From positions 620,001 through 684,000 of the forward strand of contig CAXKVF010000076.1 in the NCBI GenBank assembly GCA_964057225.1: a stretch of DNA of 64,000 nucleotides. The letters run 5' to 3'. This DNA is from Auanema rhodensis (taxonomy: Eukaryota; Nematoda; Chromadorea; Rhabditida; Rhabditidae). Shown here piece by piece: positions 28,701-43,530 of the stretch (position 1 is the first letter of the stretch; each line of letters opens with the position of its first letter). The notes under the pieces were generated by a model. The model did no database searches and had not been told where the DNA came from. It saw only the letters and a list, made by a program, of their open reading frames with translations. The translations under genes were made by a program, and so were the position numbers.

Positions 28701-31700
28701 GCATCACTTTATCTTTCACGTGAAGCGAGTTACATACCAAGTGCACATCACGTGTACATTTAATTAGCATAAATTAAAGTTCACGTAAATTTCAAAGTCA
28801 TGGTTACCATGCACCAATATCAATAAAAATTTGTTTTTAGACTAATATGGACATGGGGAATCTAATGTTGAAAACCGCATCTTTTTATCTTTCACGTGAA
28901 GCGAGGTACATACCAAGTGCACATCACGTGTACATTTAATTAGCATAAATTAAAGTTCACGTAAATTTCAAAGTCATGGTTACCATGCACCAATATCAAT
29001 AAAAATTTGTTTTTAGACTAATATGGACATGGGGAATCTAATTTTGAAAACCGCATCTCTTTATCTTCCACGTGAAGCGAGTTACATACCAAGTGCACAT
29101 CACGTGTACATTTAATTAGCATAAATTAAAGTTCACGTAAATTTCAAAGTCATGGTTACCATGAACCAATATCAATAAAAATTTGTTTTTAGACTAATAT
29201 GGACATGGGGAATCTAATTTTGAAAACCGCATCTCTTTATCTTCCACGTGAAGCGAGTTACATACCAAGTGCACATCACGTGTACATTTAATTAGCATAA
29301 ATTAAAGTTCACGTAAATTTCAAAGTCATGGTTACCATGAACCAATATCAATAAAAATTTGTTTTTAGACTAATATGGACATGGGGAATCAAATTTTGAA
29401 AACCGCATCTCTTTATCTTTCACGTGAAGCGAGTTACATACCAAGTGCACATCACGTGTACATTTAATTAGCATAAATTAAAGTTCACGTAAATTTCAAA
29501 GTCATGGTTACCATGAACCAATATCAATAAAAATCTGTTTTTAGACTAATATGGACATGGGGAATCTAATTTTGAAAACCGCATCACTTTATCTTTCACG
29601 TGAAGCGAGTTACATACCAAGTGCACATCACGTGTACATTTAATTAGCATGAATTAAAGTTCACGTAAATTTCAAAGTCATGGTTACCATGCACCAATAT
29701 CAATAAAAATTTGTTTTTAGACTAATATGGACATGGGGAATCTAATTTTGAAAACCGCATCTCTTTATCTTTCACGTGAAGCGAGTTACATACCAAGTGC
29801 ACATCACGTGTACATTTAATTAGCATAAATTAAAGTTCACGTAAATTTCAAAGTCATGGTTACCATGCACCAATATCAATAAAAATTTGTTTTTAGACTA
29901 ATATGGACATGGGGAATCTAATTTTGAAAACCGCATCTCTTTATCTTCCACGTGAAGCGAGTTACATACCAAGTGCACATCACGTGTACATTTAATTAGC
30001 ATAAATTAAAGTTCACGTAAATTTCAAAGTCATGGTTACCATGAACCAATATCAATAAAAATTTGTTTTTAGACTAATATGTACATGGGGAATCTAATTT
30101 TGAAAACCGCATCTCTTTATCTTTCACGTGAAGCGAGTTACATACCAAGTGCACATCACGTGTACATTTAATTAGCATAAATTAAAGTTCACGTAAATTT
30201 CAAAGTCATGGTTACCATGCACCAATATCAATAAAAATTTGTTTTTAGACTAATATGGACATGGGGAATCTAATGTTGAAAACCGCATCTTTTTATCTTT
30301 CACGTGAAGCGAGTTACATACCAAGTGCACATCACGTGTACATTTAATTAGCATAAATTAAAGTTCACGTAAATTTCAAAGTCATGGTTACCATGCACCA
30401 ATATCAATAAAAATTTGTTTTTAGACTAATATGGACATGGGGAATCTAATTTTGAAAACCGCATCTCTTTATCTTCCACGTGAAGCGAGTTACATACCAA
30501 GTGCACATCACGTGTACATTTGATTAGCATAAATTAAAGTTCACGTAAATTTCAAAGTCATGGTTACCATGAACCAATATCAATAAAAATTTGTTTTTAG
30601 ACTAATATGGACATGGGGAATCTAATTTTGAAAACCGCATCTCTTTATCTTCCACGTGAAGCGAGTTACATACCAAGTGCACATCACGTGTACATTTAAT
30701 TAGCATAAATTAAAGTTCACGTAAATTTCAAAGTCATGGTTACCATGAACCAATATCAATAAAAATTTGTTTTTAGACTAATATGGACATGGGGAATCAA
30801 ATTTTGAAAACCGCATCTCTTTATCTTTCACGTGAAGCGAGTTACATACCAAGTGCACATCACGTGTACATTTAATTAGCATAAATTAAAGTTCACGTAA
30901 ATTTCAAAGTCATGGTTACCATGAACCAATATCAATAAAAATTTGTTTTTAGACTAATATGGACATGGGGAATCTAATTTTGAAAACCGCATCACTTTAT
31001 CTTTCACGTGAAGCGAGTTACATACCAAGTGCACATCACGTGTACATTTAATTAGCATAAATTAAAGTTCACGTAAATTTCAAAGTCATGGTTACCATGA
31101 ACCAATATCAATAAAAATTTGTTTTTAGACTAATATGGACATGGGGAATCAAATTTTGAAAACCGCATCTCTTTATCTTTCACGTGAAGCGAGTTACATA
31201 CCAAGTGCACATCACGTGTACATTTAATTAGCATAAATTAAAGTTCACGTAAATTTCAAAGTCATGGTTACCATGCACCAATATCAATAAAAATTTGTTT
31301 TTAGACTAATATGGACATGGGGAATCTAATTTTGAAAACCGCATCACTTTATCTTTCACGTGAAGCGAGTTACATACCAAGTGCACATCACGTGTACATT
31401 TAATTAGCATAAATTAAAGTTCACGTAAATTTCAAAGTCATGGTTACCATGCACCAATATCAATAAAAATTTGTTTTTAGACTAATATGGACATGGGGAA
31501 TCTAATGTTGAAAACCGCATCTTTTTATCTTTCACGTGAAGCGAGGTACATACCAAGTGCACATCACGTGTACATTTAATTAGCATAAATTAAAGTTCAC
31601 GTAAATTTCAAAGTCATGGTTACCATGAACCAATATCAATAAAAATTTGTTTTTAGACTAATATGGACATGGGGAATCAAATTTTGAAAACCGCATCTCT

Positions 31701-33780
31701 TTATCTTTCACGTGAAGCGAGTTACATACCAAGTGCACATCACGTGTACATTTAATTAGCATAAATTAAAGTTCACGTAAATTTCAAAGTCATGGTTACC
31801 ATGAACCAATATCAATAAAAATTTGTTTTTAGACTAATATGGACATGGGGAATCTAATTTTGAAAACCGCATCACTTTATCTTTCACGTGAAGCGAGTTA
31901 CATACCAAGTGCACATCACGTGTACATTTAATTAGCATAAATTAAAGTTCACGTAAATTTCAAAGTCATGGTTACCATGAACCAATATCAATAAAAATTT
32001 GTTTTTAGACTAATATGGACATGGGGAATCAAATTTTGAAAACCGCATCTCTTTATCTTTCACGTGAAGCGAGTTACATACCAAGTGCACATCACGTGTA
32101 CATTTAATTAGCATAAATTAAAGTTCACGTAAATTTCAAAGTCATGGTTACCATGCACCAATATCAATAAAAATTTGTTTTTAGACTAATATGGACATGG
32201 GGAATCTAATTTTGAAAACCGCATCACTTTATCTTTCACGTGAAGCGAGTTACATACCAAGTGCACATCACGTGTACATTTAATTAGCATAAATTAAAGT
32301 TCACGTAAATTTCAAAGTCATGGTTACCATGCACCAATATCAATAAAAATTTGTTTTTAGACTAATATGGACATGGGGAATCTAATGTTGAAAACCGCAT
32401 CTTTTTATCTTTCACGTGAAGCGAGGTACATACCAAGTGCACATCACGTGTACATTTAATTAGCATAAATTAAAGTTCACGTAAATTTCAAAGTCATGGT
32501 TACCATGCACCAATATCAATAAAAATTTGTTTTTAGACTAATATGGACATGGGGAATCTAATGTTGAAAACCGCATCTCTTTATCTTCCACGTGAAGCGA
32601 GTTACATACCAAGTGCACATCACGTGTACATTTAATTAGCATAAATTAAAGTTCACGTAAATTTCAAAGTCATGGTTACCATGAACCAATATCAATAAAA
32701 ATTTGTTTTTAGACTAATATGGACATGGGGAATCTAATTTTGAAAACCGCATCTCTTTATCTTCCACGTGAAGCGAGTTACATACCAAGTGCACATCACG
32801 TGTACATTTAATTAGCATAAATTAAAGTTCACGTAAATTTCAAAGTCATGGTTACCATGAACCAATATCAATAAAAATTTGTTTTTAGACTAATATGGAC
32901 ATGGGGAATCAAATTTTGAAAACCGCATCTCTTTATCTTTCACGTGAAGCGAGTTACATACCAAGTGCACATCACGTGTACATTTAATTAGCATAAATTA
33001 AAGTTCACGTAAATTTCAAAGTCATGGTTACCATGAACCAATATCAATAAAAATCTGTTTTTAGACTAATATGGACATGGGGAATCTAATTTTGAAAACC
33101 GCATCACTTTATCTTTCACGTGAAGCGAGTTACATACCAAGTGCACATCACGTGTACATTTAATTAGCATAAATTAAAGTTCACGTAAATTTCAAAGTCA
33201 TGGTTACCATGCACCAATATCAATAAAAATTTGTTTTTAGACTAATATGGACATGGGGAATCTAATTTTGAAAACCGCATCTCTTTATCTTTCACGTGAA
33301 GCGAGTTACATACCAAGTGCACATCACGTGTACATTTAATTAGCATAAATTAATGTTCACGTAAATTTCAAAGTCATGGTTACCATGCACCAATATCAAT
33401 AAAAATTTGTTTTTAGACTAATATGGACATGGGAAATCTAATTTTGAAAACCGCATCACTTTATCTTCCACGTGAAGCGAGTTACATACCAAGTGCACAT
33501 CACGTGTACATTTAATTAGCATAAATTAAAGTTCACGTAAATTTCAAAGTCATGGTTACCATGAACCAATATCAATAAAAATTTGTTTTTAGACTAATAT
33601 GGACATGGGGAATCTAATTTTGAAAACCGCATCTCTTTATCTTCCACGTGAAGCGAGTTACATACCAAGTGCACATCACGTGTACATTTAATTAGCATAA
33701 ATTAAAGTTCACGTAAATTTCAAAGTCATGGTTACCATGAACCAATATCAATAAAAATTTGTTTTTAGACTAATATGGAC
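25800..33780 (+). repeat. Higher-order block, copy 2 of the ~7.5-8-kb near-tandem duplication
   Basis: This copy begins about 0.6 kb after copy 1 ends. The stepwise change in offset (8,096, then 8,270, then 8,622 bp) means it carries one extra monomer near 26.5 kb and two more near 30.5-31.1 kb, minus a 2-bp deletion at about 26,321. Private changes exist in both copies, for example the altered first palindrome at 19,218 in copy 1. Confidence 0.8.
26212..26385 (+). repeat. Satellite monomer with a 2-bp deletion (174 bp)
   Basis: This is the only length change between 164 and 43,106. GTTCACGTAAATTTC has become GTTCATAAATTTC near 26,320, which removes the third CACGTA motif. The same unit has CCGAGTGC at about 26,275 and CACATG in place of the second CACGTG, so two of its three CACGTR motifs are lost. 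Confidence 0.95.
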
Positions 33781-34140
33781 ATGGGGAATCAAATTTTGAA
33801 AACCGCATCTCTTTATCTTTCACGTGAAGCGAGTTACATACCAAGTGCACATCACGTGTACATTTAATTAGCATAAATTAAAGTTCACGTAAATTTCAAA
33901 GTCATGGTTACCATGAACCAATATCAATAAAAATTTGTTTTTAGACTAATATGGACATGGGGAATCTAATTTTGAAAACCGCATCTCTTTATCTTCCACG
34001 TGAAGCGAGTTACATACCAAGTGCACATCACGTGTACATTTAATTAGCATAAATTAAAGTTCACGTAAATTTCAAAGTCATGGTTACCATGAACCAATAT
34101 CAATAAAAATTTGTTTTTAGACTAATATGGACATGGGGAA

Positions 34141-35900
34141 TCAAATTTTGAAAACCGCATCTCTTTATCTTTCACGTGAAGCGAGTTACATACCAAGTGC
34201 ACATCACGTGTACATTTAATTAGCATAAATTAAAGTTCACGTAAATTTCAAAGTCATGGTTACCATGAACCAATATCAATAAAAATTTGTTTTTAGACTA
34301 ATATGGACATGGGGAATCTAATTTTGAAAACCGCATCACTTTATCTTTCACGTGAAGCGAGTTACATACCAAGTGCACATCACGTGTACATTTAATTAGC
34401 ATAAATTAAAGTTCACGTAAATTTCAAAGTCATGGTTACCATGCACCAATATCAATAAAAATTTGTTTTTAGACTAATATGGACATGGGGAATCTAATTT
34501 TGAAAACCGCATCTCTTTATCTTCCACGTGAAGCGAGTTACATACCAAGTGCACATCACGTGTACATTTAATTAGCATAAATTAAAGTTCACGTAAATTT
34601 CAAAGTCATGGTTACCATGAACCAATATCAATAAAAATTTGTTTTTAGACTAATATGGACATGGGGAATCTAATTTTGAAAACCGCATCTCTTTATCTTC
34701 CACGTGAAGCGAGTTACATACCAAGTGCACATCACGTGTACATTTAATTAGCATAAATTAAAGTTCACGTAAATTTCAAAGTCATGGTTACCATGAACCA
34801 ATATCAATAAAAATTTGTTTTTAGACTAATATGGACATGGGGAATCAAATTTTGAAAACCGCATCTCTTTATCTTTCACGTGAAGCGAGTTACATACCAA
34901 GTGCACATCACGTGTACATTTAATTAGCATAAATTAAAGTTCACGTAAATTTCAAAGTCATGGTTACCATGAACCAATATCAATAAAAATTTGTTTTTAG
35001 ACTAATATGGACATGGGGAATCTAATTTTGAAAACCGCATCACTTTATCTTTCACGTGAAGCGAGTTACCTACCAAGTGCACATCACGTGTACATTTAAT
35101 TAGCATAAATTAAAGTTCACGTAAATTTCAAAGTCATGGTTACCATGCACCAATATCAATAAAAATTTGTTTTTAGACTAATATGGACATGGGGAATCTA
35201 ATTTTGAAAACCGCATCTCTTTATCTTCCACGTGAAGCGAGTTACATACCAAGTGCACATCACGTGTACATTTAATTAGCATAAATTAAAGTTCACGTAA
35301 ATTTCAAAGTCATGGTTACCATGAACCAATATCAATAAAAATTTGTTTTTAGACTAATATGGACATGGGGAATCTAATTTTGAAAACCGCATCTCTTTAT
35401 CTTCCACGTGAAGCGAGTTACATACCAAGTGCACATCACGTGTACATTTAATTAGCATAAATTAAAGTTCACGTAAATTTCAAAGTCATGGTTACCATGA
35501 ACCAATATCAATAAAAATTTGTTTTTAGACTAATATGGACATGGGGAATCAAATTTTGAAAACCGCATCTCTTTATCTTTCACGTGAAGCGAGTTACATA
35601 CCAAGTGCACATCACGTGTACATTTAATTAGCATAAATTAAAGTTCACGTAAATTTCAAAGTCATGGTTACCATGAACCAATATCAATAAAAATTTGTTT
35701 TTAGACTAATATGGACATGGGGAATCTAATTTTGAAAACCGCATCACTTTATCTTTCACGTGAAGCGAGTTACATACCAAGTGCACATCACGTGTACATT
35801 TAATTAGCATAAATTAAAGTTCACGTAAATTTCAAAGTCATGGTTACCATGAACCAATATCAATAAAAATTTGTTTTTAGACTAATATGGACATGGGGAA
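34141..35900 (+). repeat. Four-monomer higher-order repeat (704-bp period)
   Basis: A four-unit pattern repeats in tandem: a unit with TCAAATTTTG, a unit with CATCACTTT, then two units with CTTCCACG. TCAAATTTTG lies at 34,141, 34,845 and 35,549, each 704 bp (4 x 176) apart; the third period is incomplete. It lies between the ~8-kb and ~6.5-kb duplicated blocks. Confidence 0.75.
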
Positions 35901-37039
35901 TCAAATTTTGAAAACCGCATCTCTTTATCTTTCACGTGAAGCGAGTTACATACCAAGTGCACATCACGTGTACATTTAATTAGCATAAATTAAAGTTCAC
36001 GTAAATTTCAAAGTCATGGTTACCATGCACCAATATCAATAAAAATTTGTTTTTAGACTAATATGGACATGGGGAATCTAATTTTGAAAACCGCATCACT
36101 TTATCTTTCACGTGAAGCGAGTTACATACCAAGTGCACATCACGTGTACATTTAATTAGCATAAATTAAAGTTCACGTAAATTTCAAAGTCATGGTTACC
36201 ATGCACCAATATCAATAAAAATTTGTTTTTAGACTAATATGGACATGGGGAATCTAATGTTGAAAACCGCATCTTTTTATCTTTCACGTGAAGCGAGGTA
36301 CATACCAAGTGCACATCACGTGTACATTTAATTAGCATAAATTAAAGTTCACGTAAATTTCAAAGTCATGGTTACCATGCACCAATATCAATAAAAATTT
36401 GTTTTTAGACTAATATGGACATGGGGAATCTAATGTTGAAAACCGCATCTCTTTATCTTCCACGTGAAGCGAGTTACATACCAAGTGCACATCACGTGTA
36501 CATTTAATTAGCATAAATTAAAGTTCACGTAAATTTCAAAGTCATGGTTACCATGCACCAATATCAATAAAAATTTGTTTTTAGACTAATATGGACATGG
36601 GGAATCTAATGTTGAAAACCGCATCTTTTTATCTTTCACGTGAAGCGAGGTACATACCAAGTGCACATCACGTGTACATTTAATTAGCATAAATTAAAGT
36701 TCACGTAAATTTCAAAGTCATGGTTACCATGAACCAATATCAATAAAAATTTGTTTTTAGACTAATATGGACATGGGGAATCAAATTTTGAAAACCGCAT
36801 CTCTTTATCTTTCACGTGAAGCGAGTTACATACCAAGTGCACATCACGTGTACATTTAATTAGCATAAATTAAAGTTCACGTAAATTTCAAAGTCATGGT
36901 TACCATGAACCAATATCAATAAAAATCTGTTTTTAGACTAATATGGACATGGGGAATCTAATTTTGAAAACCGCATCACTTTATCTTTCACGTGAAGCGA
37001 GTTACATACCAAGTGCACATCACGTGTACATTTAATTAG

Positions 37040-40000
37040 CATAAATTAAAGTTCACGTAAATTTCAAAGTCATGGTTACCATGCACCAATATCAATAAAA
37101 ATTTGTTTTTAGACTAATATGGACATGGGGAATCTAATTTTGAAAACCGCATCTCTTTATCTTTCACGTGAAGCGAGTTACATACCAAGTGCACATCACG
37201 TGTACATTTAATTAGCATAAATTAAAGTTCACGTAAATTTCAAAGTCATGGTTACCATGCACCAATATCAATAAAAATTTGTTTTTAGACTAATATGGAC
37301 ATGGGGAATCTAATTTTGAAAACCGCATCTCTTTATCTTCCACGTGAAGCGAGTTACATACCAAGTGCACATCACGTGTACATTTAATTAGCATAAATTA
37401 AAGTTCACGTAAATTTCAAAGTCATGGTTACCATGAACCAATATCAATAAAAATTTGTTTTTAGACTAATATGGACATGGGGAATCTAATTTTGAAAACC
37501 GCATCTCTTTATCTTCCACGTGAAGCGAGTTACATACCAAGTGCACATCACGTGTACATTTAATTAGCATAAATTAAAGTTCACGTAAATTTCAAAGTCA
37601 TGGTTACCATGAACCAATATCAATAAAAATTTGTTTTTAGACTAATATGGACATGGGGAATCAAATTTTGAAAACCGCATCTCTTTATCTTTCACGTGAA
37701 GCGAGTTACATACCAAGTGCACATCACGTGTACATTTAATTAGCATAAATTAAAGTTCACGTAAATTTCAAAGTCATGGTTACCATGAACCAATATCAAT
37801 AAAAATTTGTTTTTAGACTAATATGGACATGGGGAATCTAATTTTGAAAACCGCATCACTTTATCTTTCACGTGAAGCGAGTTACATACCAAGTGCACAT
37901 CACGTGTACATTTAATTAGCATAAATTAAAGTTCACGTAAATTTCAAAGTCATGGTTACCATGCACCAATATCAATAAAAATTTGTTTTTAGACTAATAT
38001 GGACATGGGGAATCTAATTTTGAAAACCGCATCTCTTTATCTTTCACGTGAAGCGAGTTACATACCAAGTGCACATCAAGTGTACATTTAATTAGCATAA
38101 ATTAAAGTTCACGTAAATTTCAAAGTCATGGTTACCATGAACCAATATCAATAAAAATTTGTTTTTAGACTAATATGGACATGGGGAATCTAATTTTGAA
38201 AACCGCATCTCTTTATCTTCCACGTGAAGCGAGTTACATACCAAGTGCACATCACGTGTACATTTAATTAGCATAAATTAAAGTTCACGTAAATTTCAAA
38301 GTCATGGTTACCATGAACCAATATCAATAAAAATTTGTTTTTAGACTAATATGGACATGGGGAATCAAATTTTGAAAACCGCATCTCTTTATCTTTCACG
38401 TGAAGCGAGTTACATACCAAGTGCACATCACGTGTACATTTAATTAGCATAAATTAAAGTTCACGTAAATTTCAAAGTCATGGTTACCATGAACCAATAT
38501 CAATAAAAATCTGTTTTTAGACTAATATGGACATGGGGAATCTAATTTTGAAAACCGCATCACTTTATCTTTCACGTGAAGCGAGTTACATACCAAGTGC
38601 ACATCACGTGTACATTTAATTAGCATAAATTAAAGTTCACGTAAATTTCAAAGTCATGGTTACCATGCACCAATATCAATAAAAATTTGTTTTTAGACTA
38701 ATATGGACATGGGGAATCTAATTTTGAAAACCGCATCTCTTTATCTTTCACGTGAAGCGAGTTACATACCAAGTGCACATCACGTGTACATTTAATTAGC
38801 ATAAATTAAAGTTCACGTAAATTTCAAAGTCATGGTTACCATGCACCAATATCAATAAAAATTTGTTTTTAGACTAATATGGACATGGGGAATCTAATTT
38901 TGAAAACCGCATCTCTTTATCTTCCACGTGAAGCGAGTTACATACCAAGTGCACATCACGTGTACATTTAATTAGCATAAATTAAAGTTCACGTAAATTT
39001 CAAAGTCATGGTTACCATGAACCAATATCAATAAAAATTTGTTTTTAGACTAATATGGACATGGGGAATCTAATTTTGAAAACCGCATCTCTTTATCTTC
39101 CACGTGAAGCGAGTTACATACCAAGTGCACATCACGTGTACATTTAATTAGCATAAATTAAAGTTCACGTAAATTTCAAAGTCATGGTTACCATGAACCA
39201 ATATCAATAAAAATTTGTTTTTAGACTAATATGGACATGGGGAATCAAATTTTGAAAACCGCATCTCTTTATCTTTCACGTGAAGCGAGTTACATACCAA
39301 GTGCACATCACGTGTACATTTAATTAGCATAAATTAAAGTTCACGTAAATTTCAAAGTCATGGTTACCATGAACCAATATCAATAAAAATTTGTTTTTAG
39401 ACTAATATGGACATGGGGAATCTAATTTTGAAAACCGCATCACTTTATCTTTCACGTGAAGCGAGTTACATACCAAGTGCACATCACGTGTACATTTAAT
39501 TAGCATAAATTAAAGTTCACGTAAATTTCAAAGTCATGGTTACCATGCACCAATATCAATAAAAATTTGTTTTTAGACTAATATGGACATGGGGAATCTA
39601 ATTTTGAAAACCGCATCTCTTTATCTTTCACGTGAAGCGAGTTACATACCAAGTGCACATCACGTGTACATTTAATTAGCATAAATTAAAGTTCACGTAA
39701 ATTTCAAAGTCATGGTTACCATGCACCAATATCAATAAAAATTCGTTTTTAGACTAATATGGACATGGGGAATCTAATTTTGAAAACCGCATCTCTTTAT
39801 CTTCCACGTGAAGCGAGTTACATACCAAGTGCACATCACGTGTACATTTAATTAGCGTAAATTAAAGTTCACGTAAATTTCAAAGTCATGGTTACCATGA
39901 ACCAATATCAATAAAAATTTGTTTTTAGACTAATATGTACATGGGGAATCTAATTTTGAAAACCGCATCTCTTTATCTTTCACGTGAAGCGAGTTACATA

Positions 40001-43000
40001 CCAAATGCACATCACGTGTACATTTAATTAGCATAAATTAAAGTTCACGTAAATTTCAAAGTCATGGTTACCATGCACCAATATCAATAAAAATTTGTTT
40101 TTAGACTAATATGGACATGGGGAACCTAATTTTGAAAACCGCATCTCTTTATCTTTCACGTGAAGCGAGTTACATACCAAGTGCACATCACGTGTACATT
40201 TAATTAGCATAAATTAAAGTTCACGTAAATTTCAAAGTCATGGTTACCATGCACCAATATCAATAAAAATTTGTTTTTAGACTAATATGGACATGGGGAA
40301 TCTAATTTTGAAAACCGCATCTCTTTATCTTTCACGTGAAGCGAGTTACATACCAAGTGCACATCACGTGTACATTTAATTAGCATAAATTAAAGTTCAC
40401 GTAAATTTCAAAGTCATGGTTACCATGCACCAATATCAATAAAAATTTGTTTTTAGACTAATATGGACATGGGGAATCTAATTTTGAAAACCGCATCTCT
40501 TTATCTTTCACGTGAAGCGAGTTACATACCAAGTGCACATCACGTGCACATTTAATTAGCATAAATTAAAGTTCACGTAAATTTCAAAGTCATGGTTACC
40601 ATGCACCAATATCAATAAAAATTTGTTTTTAGACTAATATGGACATGGGGAATCTAATGTTGAAAACCGCATCTCTTTATCTTTCACGTGAAGCGAGTTA
40701 CATACCAAGTGCACATCACGTGTACATTTAATTAGCATAAATTAAAGTTCACGTAAATTTCAAAGTCATGGTTACCATGAACCAATATCAATAAAAATTT
40801 GTTTTTAGACTAATATGTACATGGGGAATCTAATTTTGAAAACCGCATCTCTTTATCTTTCACGTGAAGCGAGTTACATACCAAGTGCACATCACGTGCA
40901 CATTTAATTAGCATAAATTAAAGTTCACGTAAATTTCAAAGTCATGGTTACCATGCACCAATATCAATAAAAATTTGTTTTTAGACTAATATGGACATGG
41001 GGAATCTAATGTTGAAAACCGCATCTTTTTATCTTTCACGTGAAGCGAGTTACATACCAAGTGCACATCACGTGTACATTTAATTAGCATAAATTAAAGT
41101 TCACGTAAATTTCAAAGTCATGGTTACCATGAACCAATATCAATAAAAATTTGTTTTTAGACTAATATGGACATGGGGAATCTAATGTTGAAAACCGCAT
41201 CTCTTTATCTTTCACGTGAAGCGAGTTGCATACCAAGTGCACATCACGTGTACATTTAATTAGCATAAATTAAAGTTCACGTAAATTTCAAAGTCATGGT
41301 TACCATGAACCAATATCAATAAAAATTTGTTTTTAGACTAATATGCACATGGGGAATCTAATTTTGAAAACCGCATCACTTTATCTTTCACGTGAAGCGA
41401 GTTACATACCAAGTGCACATCACGTGTACATTTAATTAGCATAAATTAAAGTTCACGTAAATTTCAAAGTCATGGTTACCATGCACCAATATCAATAAAA
41501 ATTTGTTTTTAGACTAATATGGACATGGGGAATCTAATTTTGAAAACCACATCTCTTTATCTTCCACGTGAAGCGAGTTACATACCAAGTGCTCATCACG
41601 TGTACATTTAATTAGCATAAATTAAAGTTCACGTAAATTTCAAAGTCATGGTTACCATGAACCAATATCAATAAAAATTTGTTTTTAGACTAATATGGAC
41701 ATGGGGAATCAAATTTTGAAAACCGCATCTCTTTATCTTTCACGTGAAGCGAGTTACATACCAAGTGCACATCACGTGTACATTTAATTAGCATAAATTA
41801 AAGTTCACGTAAATTTCAAAGTCATGGTTACCATGAACCAATATCAATAAAAATTTGTTTTTAGACTAATATGGACATGGGGAATCTAATTTTGAAAACC
41901 GCATCACTTTATCTTTCACGTGAAGCGAGTTACATACCAAGTGCACATCACGTGTACATTTAATTAGCATAAATTAAAGTTCACGTAAATTTCAAAGTCA
42001 TGGTTACCATGAACCAATATCAATGAAAATTTGTTTTTAGACTAATATGGACATGGGGAATCTAATTTTGAAAACCGCATCTCTTTATCTTTCACGTGAA
42101 GCGAGTTGCATACCAAGTGCACATCACGTGTACATTTAATTAGCATAAATTAAAGTTCACGTAAATTTCAAAGTCATGGTTACCATGAACCAATATCAAT
42201 GAAAATTTGTTTTTAGACTAATATGGACATGGGGAATCTAATTTTGAAAACCGCATCTCTTTATCTTTCACGTGAAGCGAGTTACATACCAAGTGCACAT
42301 CACGTCTACATTTAATTAGCATAAATTAAAGTTCACGTAAATTTCAAAGTCATGGTTACCATGCACCAATATCAATAAAAATTTGTTTTTAGACTAATAT
42401 GGACATGGGGAATCTAATTTTGAAAACCGCATCTCTTTATCTTCCACGTGAAGCGAGTTACATACCAAGTGCACATCACGTGTACATTTAATTAGCATAA
42501 ATTAAAGTTCACGTAAATTTCAAAGTCATGGTTACCATGAACCAATATCAATAAAAATTTGTTTTTAGACTAATATGGACATGGGGAATCAAATTTTGAA
42601 AACCGCATCTCTTTATCTTTCACGTGAAGCGAGTTACATACCAAGTGCACATCACGTGTACATTTAATTAGCATAAATTAAAGTTCACGTAAATTTCAAA
42701 GTCATGGTTACCATGAACCAATATCAATAAAAATTTGTTTTTAGACTAATATGGACATGGGGAATCTAATTTTGAAAACCGCATCACTTTATCTTTCACG
42801 TGAAGCGAGTTACATACCAAGTGCACATCACGTGTACATTTAATTAGCATAAATTAAAGTTCACGTAAATTTCAAAGTCATGGTTACCATGCACCAATAT
42901 CAATAAAAATTTGTTTTTAGACTAATATGGACATGGGGAATCTAATTTTGAAAACCGCATCTCTTCATATTTCACGTGAAGCGAGTTACATACCAAGTGC

Positions 43001-43530
43001 ACATCACGTGTACATTTAATTAGCATAAATTAAAGTTCACGTAAATTTCAAAGTCATGGTTACCATGCACCAATATCAATAAAAATTTGTTTTTAGACTA
43101 ATATGGACATGGGGAATCTAATGTTGAAAACCGCATCTCTTTATCTTTCACGTGAAGCGAGTTACATACCATGGTTACCATGAAGCAATATCAATAAAAA
43201 TTTGTTTTTAGACTAATATGGACATGGGGAATCTAATTTTGAAAACCGCATCTCTTTATCTTTCACGTGAAGCGAGTTACATACCAAGTGCACATCATGT
43301 GTACATTTAATTAGCATAAATTAAAGTTCACGTAAATTTCAAAGTCATGGTTACCATGAAGCAATATCAATAAAAATTTGTTTTTAGACTAATATGGACA
43401 TGGGGAATCTAATTTTGAAAACCGGATCTCTTTATCTTTCACGTGAAGCGAGTTACATACCAAGTGCACATCACGTGTACATTTAATTAGCATAAATTAA
43501 AGTTCACGTAAATTTCAAAGTCATGGTTAC
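37040..43530 (+). repeat. Higher-order block, copy 1 of a ~6.5-kb tandem duplication
   Basis: This block shares an ordered series of rare variants with the block directly after it. At an offset of 6,451 bp it shares CATCAAGTG (38,075 and 44,526), AATTCG (near 39,741 and 46,192), CCAAATGC (40,001 and 46,452) and GGGAACCTA (near 40,121 and 46,572). At 6,627 bp it shares ACCACATC (41,547 and 48,174), GTGCTCATC (near 41,590 and 48,217), CACGTCTAC (42,301 and 48,928) and a 115-bp truncated monomer (43,106 and 49,733). The left limit is set where variants stop matching (about 36.97-37.08 kb), so it is accurate only to about one monomer. Confidence 0.88.
43106..43220 (+). repeat. Truncated 115-bp monomer, copy 1
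   Basis: This monomer lacks 61 bp (monomer positions 66-126, within a 1-2 bp junction ambiguity). GTTACATACC joins directly to ATGGTTACCATG, and the unit loses the second CACGTG, the A/T dyad and CACGTA. The following units carry GAAGC, CATCATGTG and CCGGATC. Confidence 0.95.
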
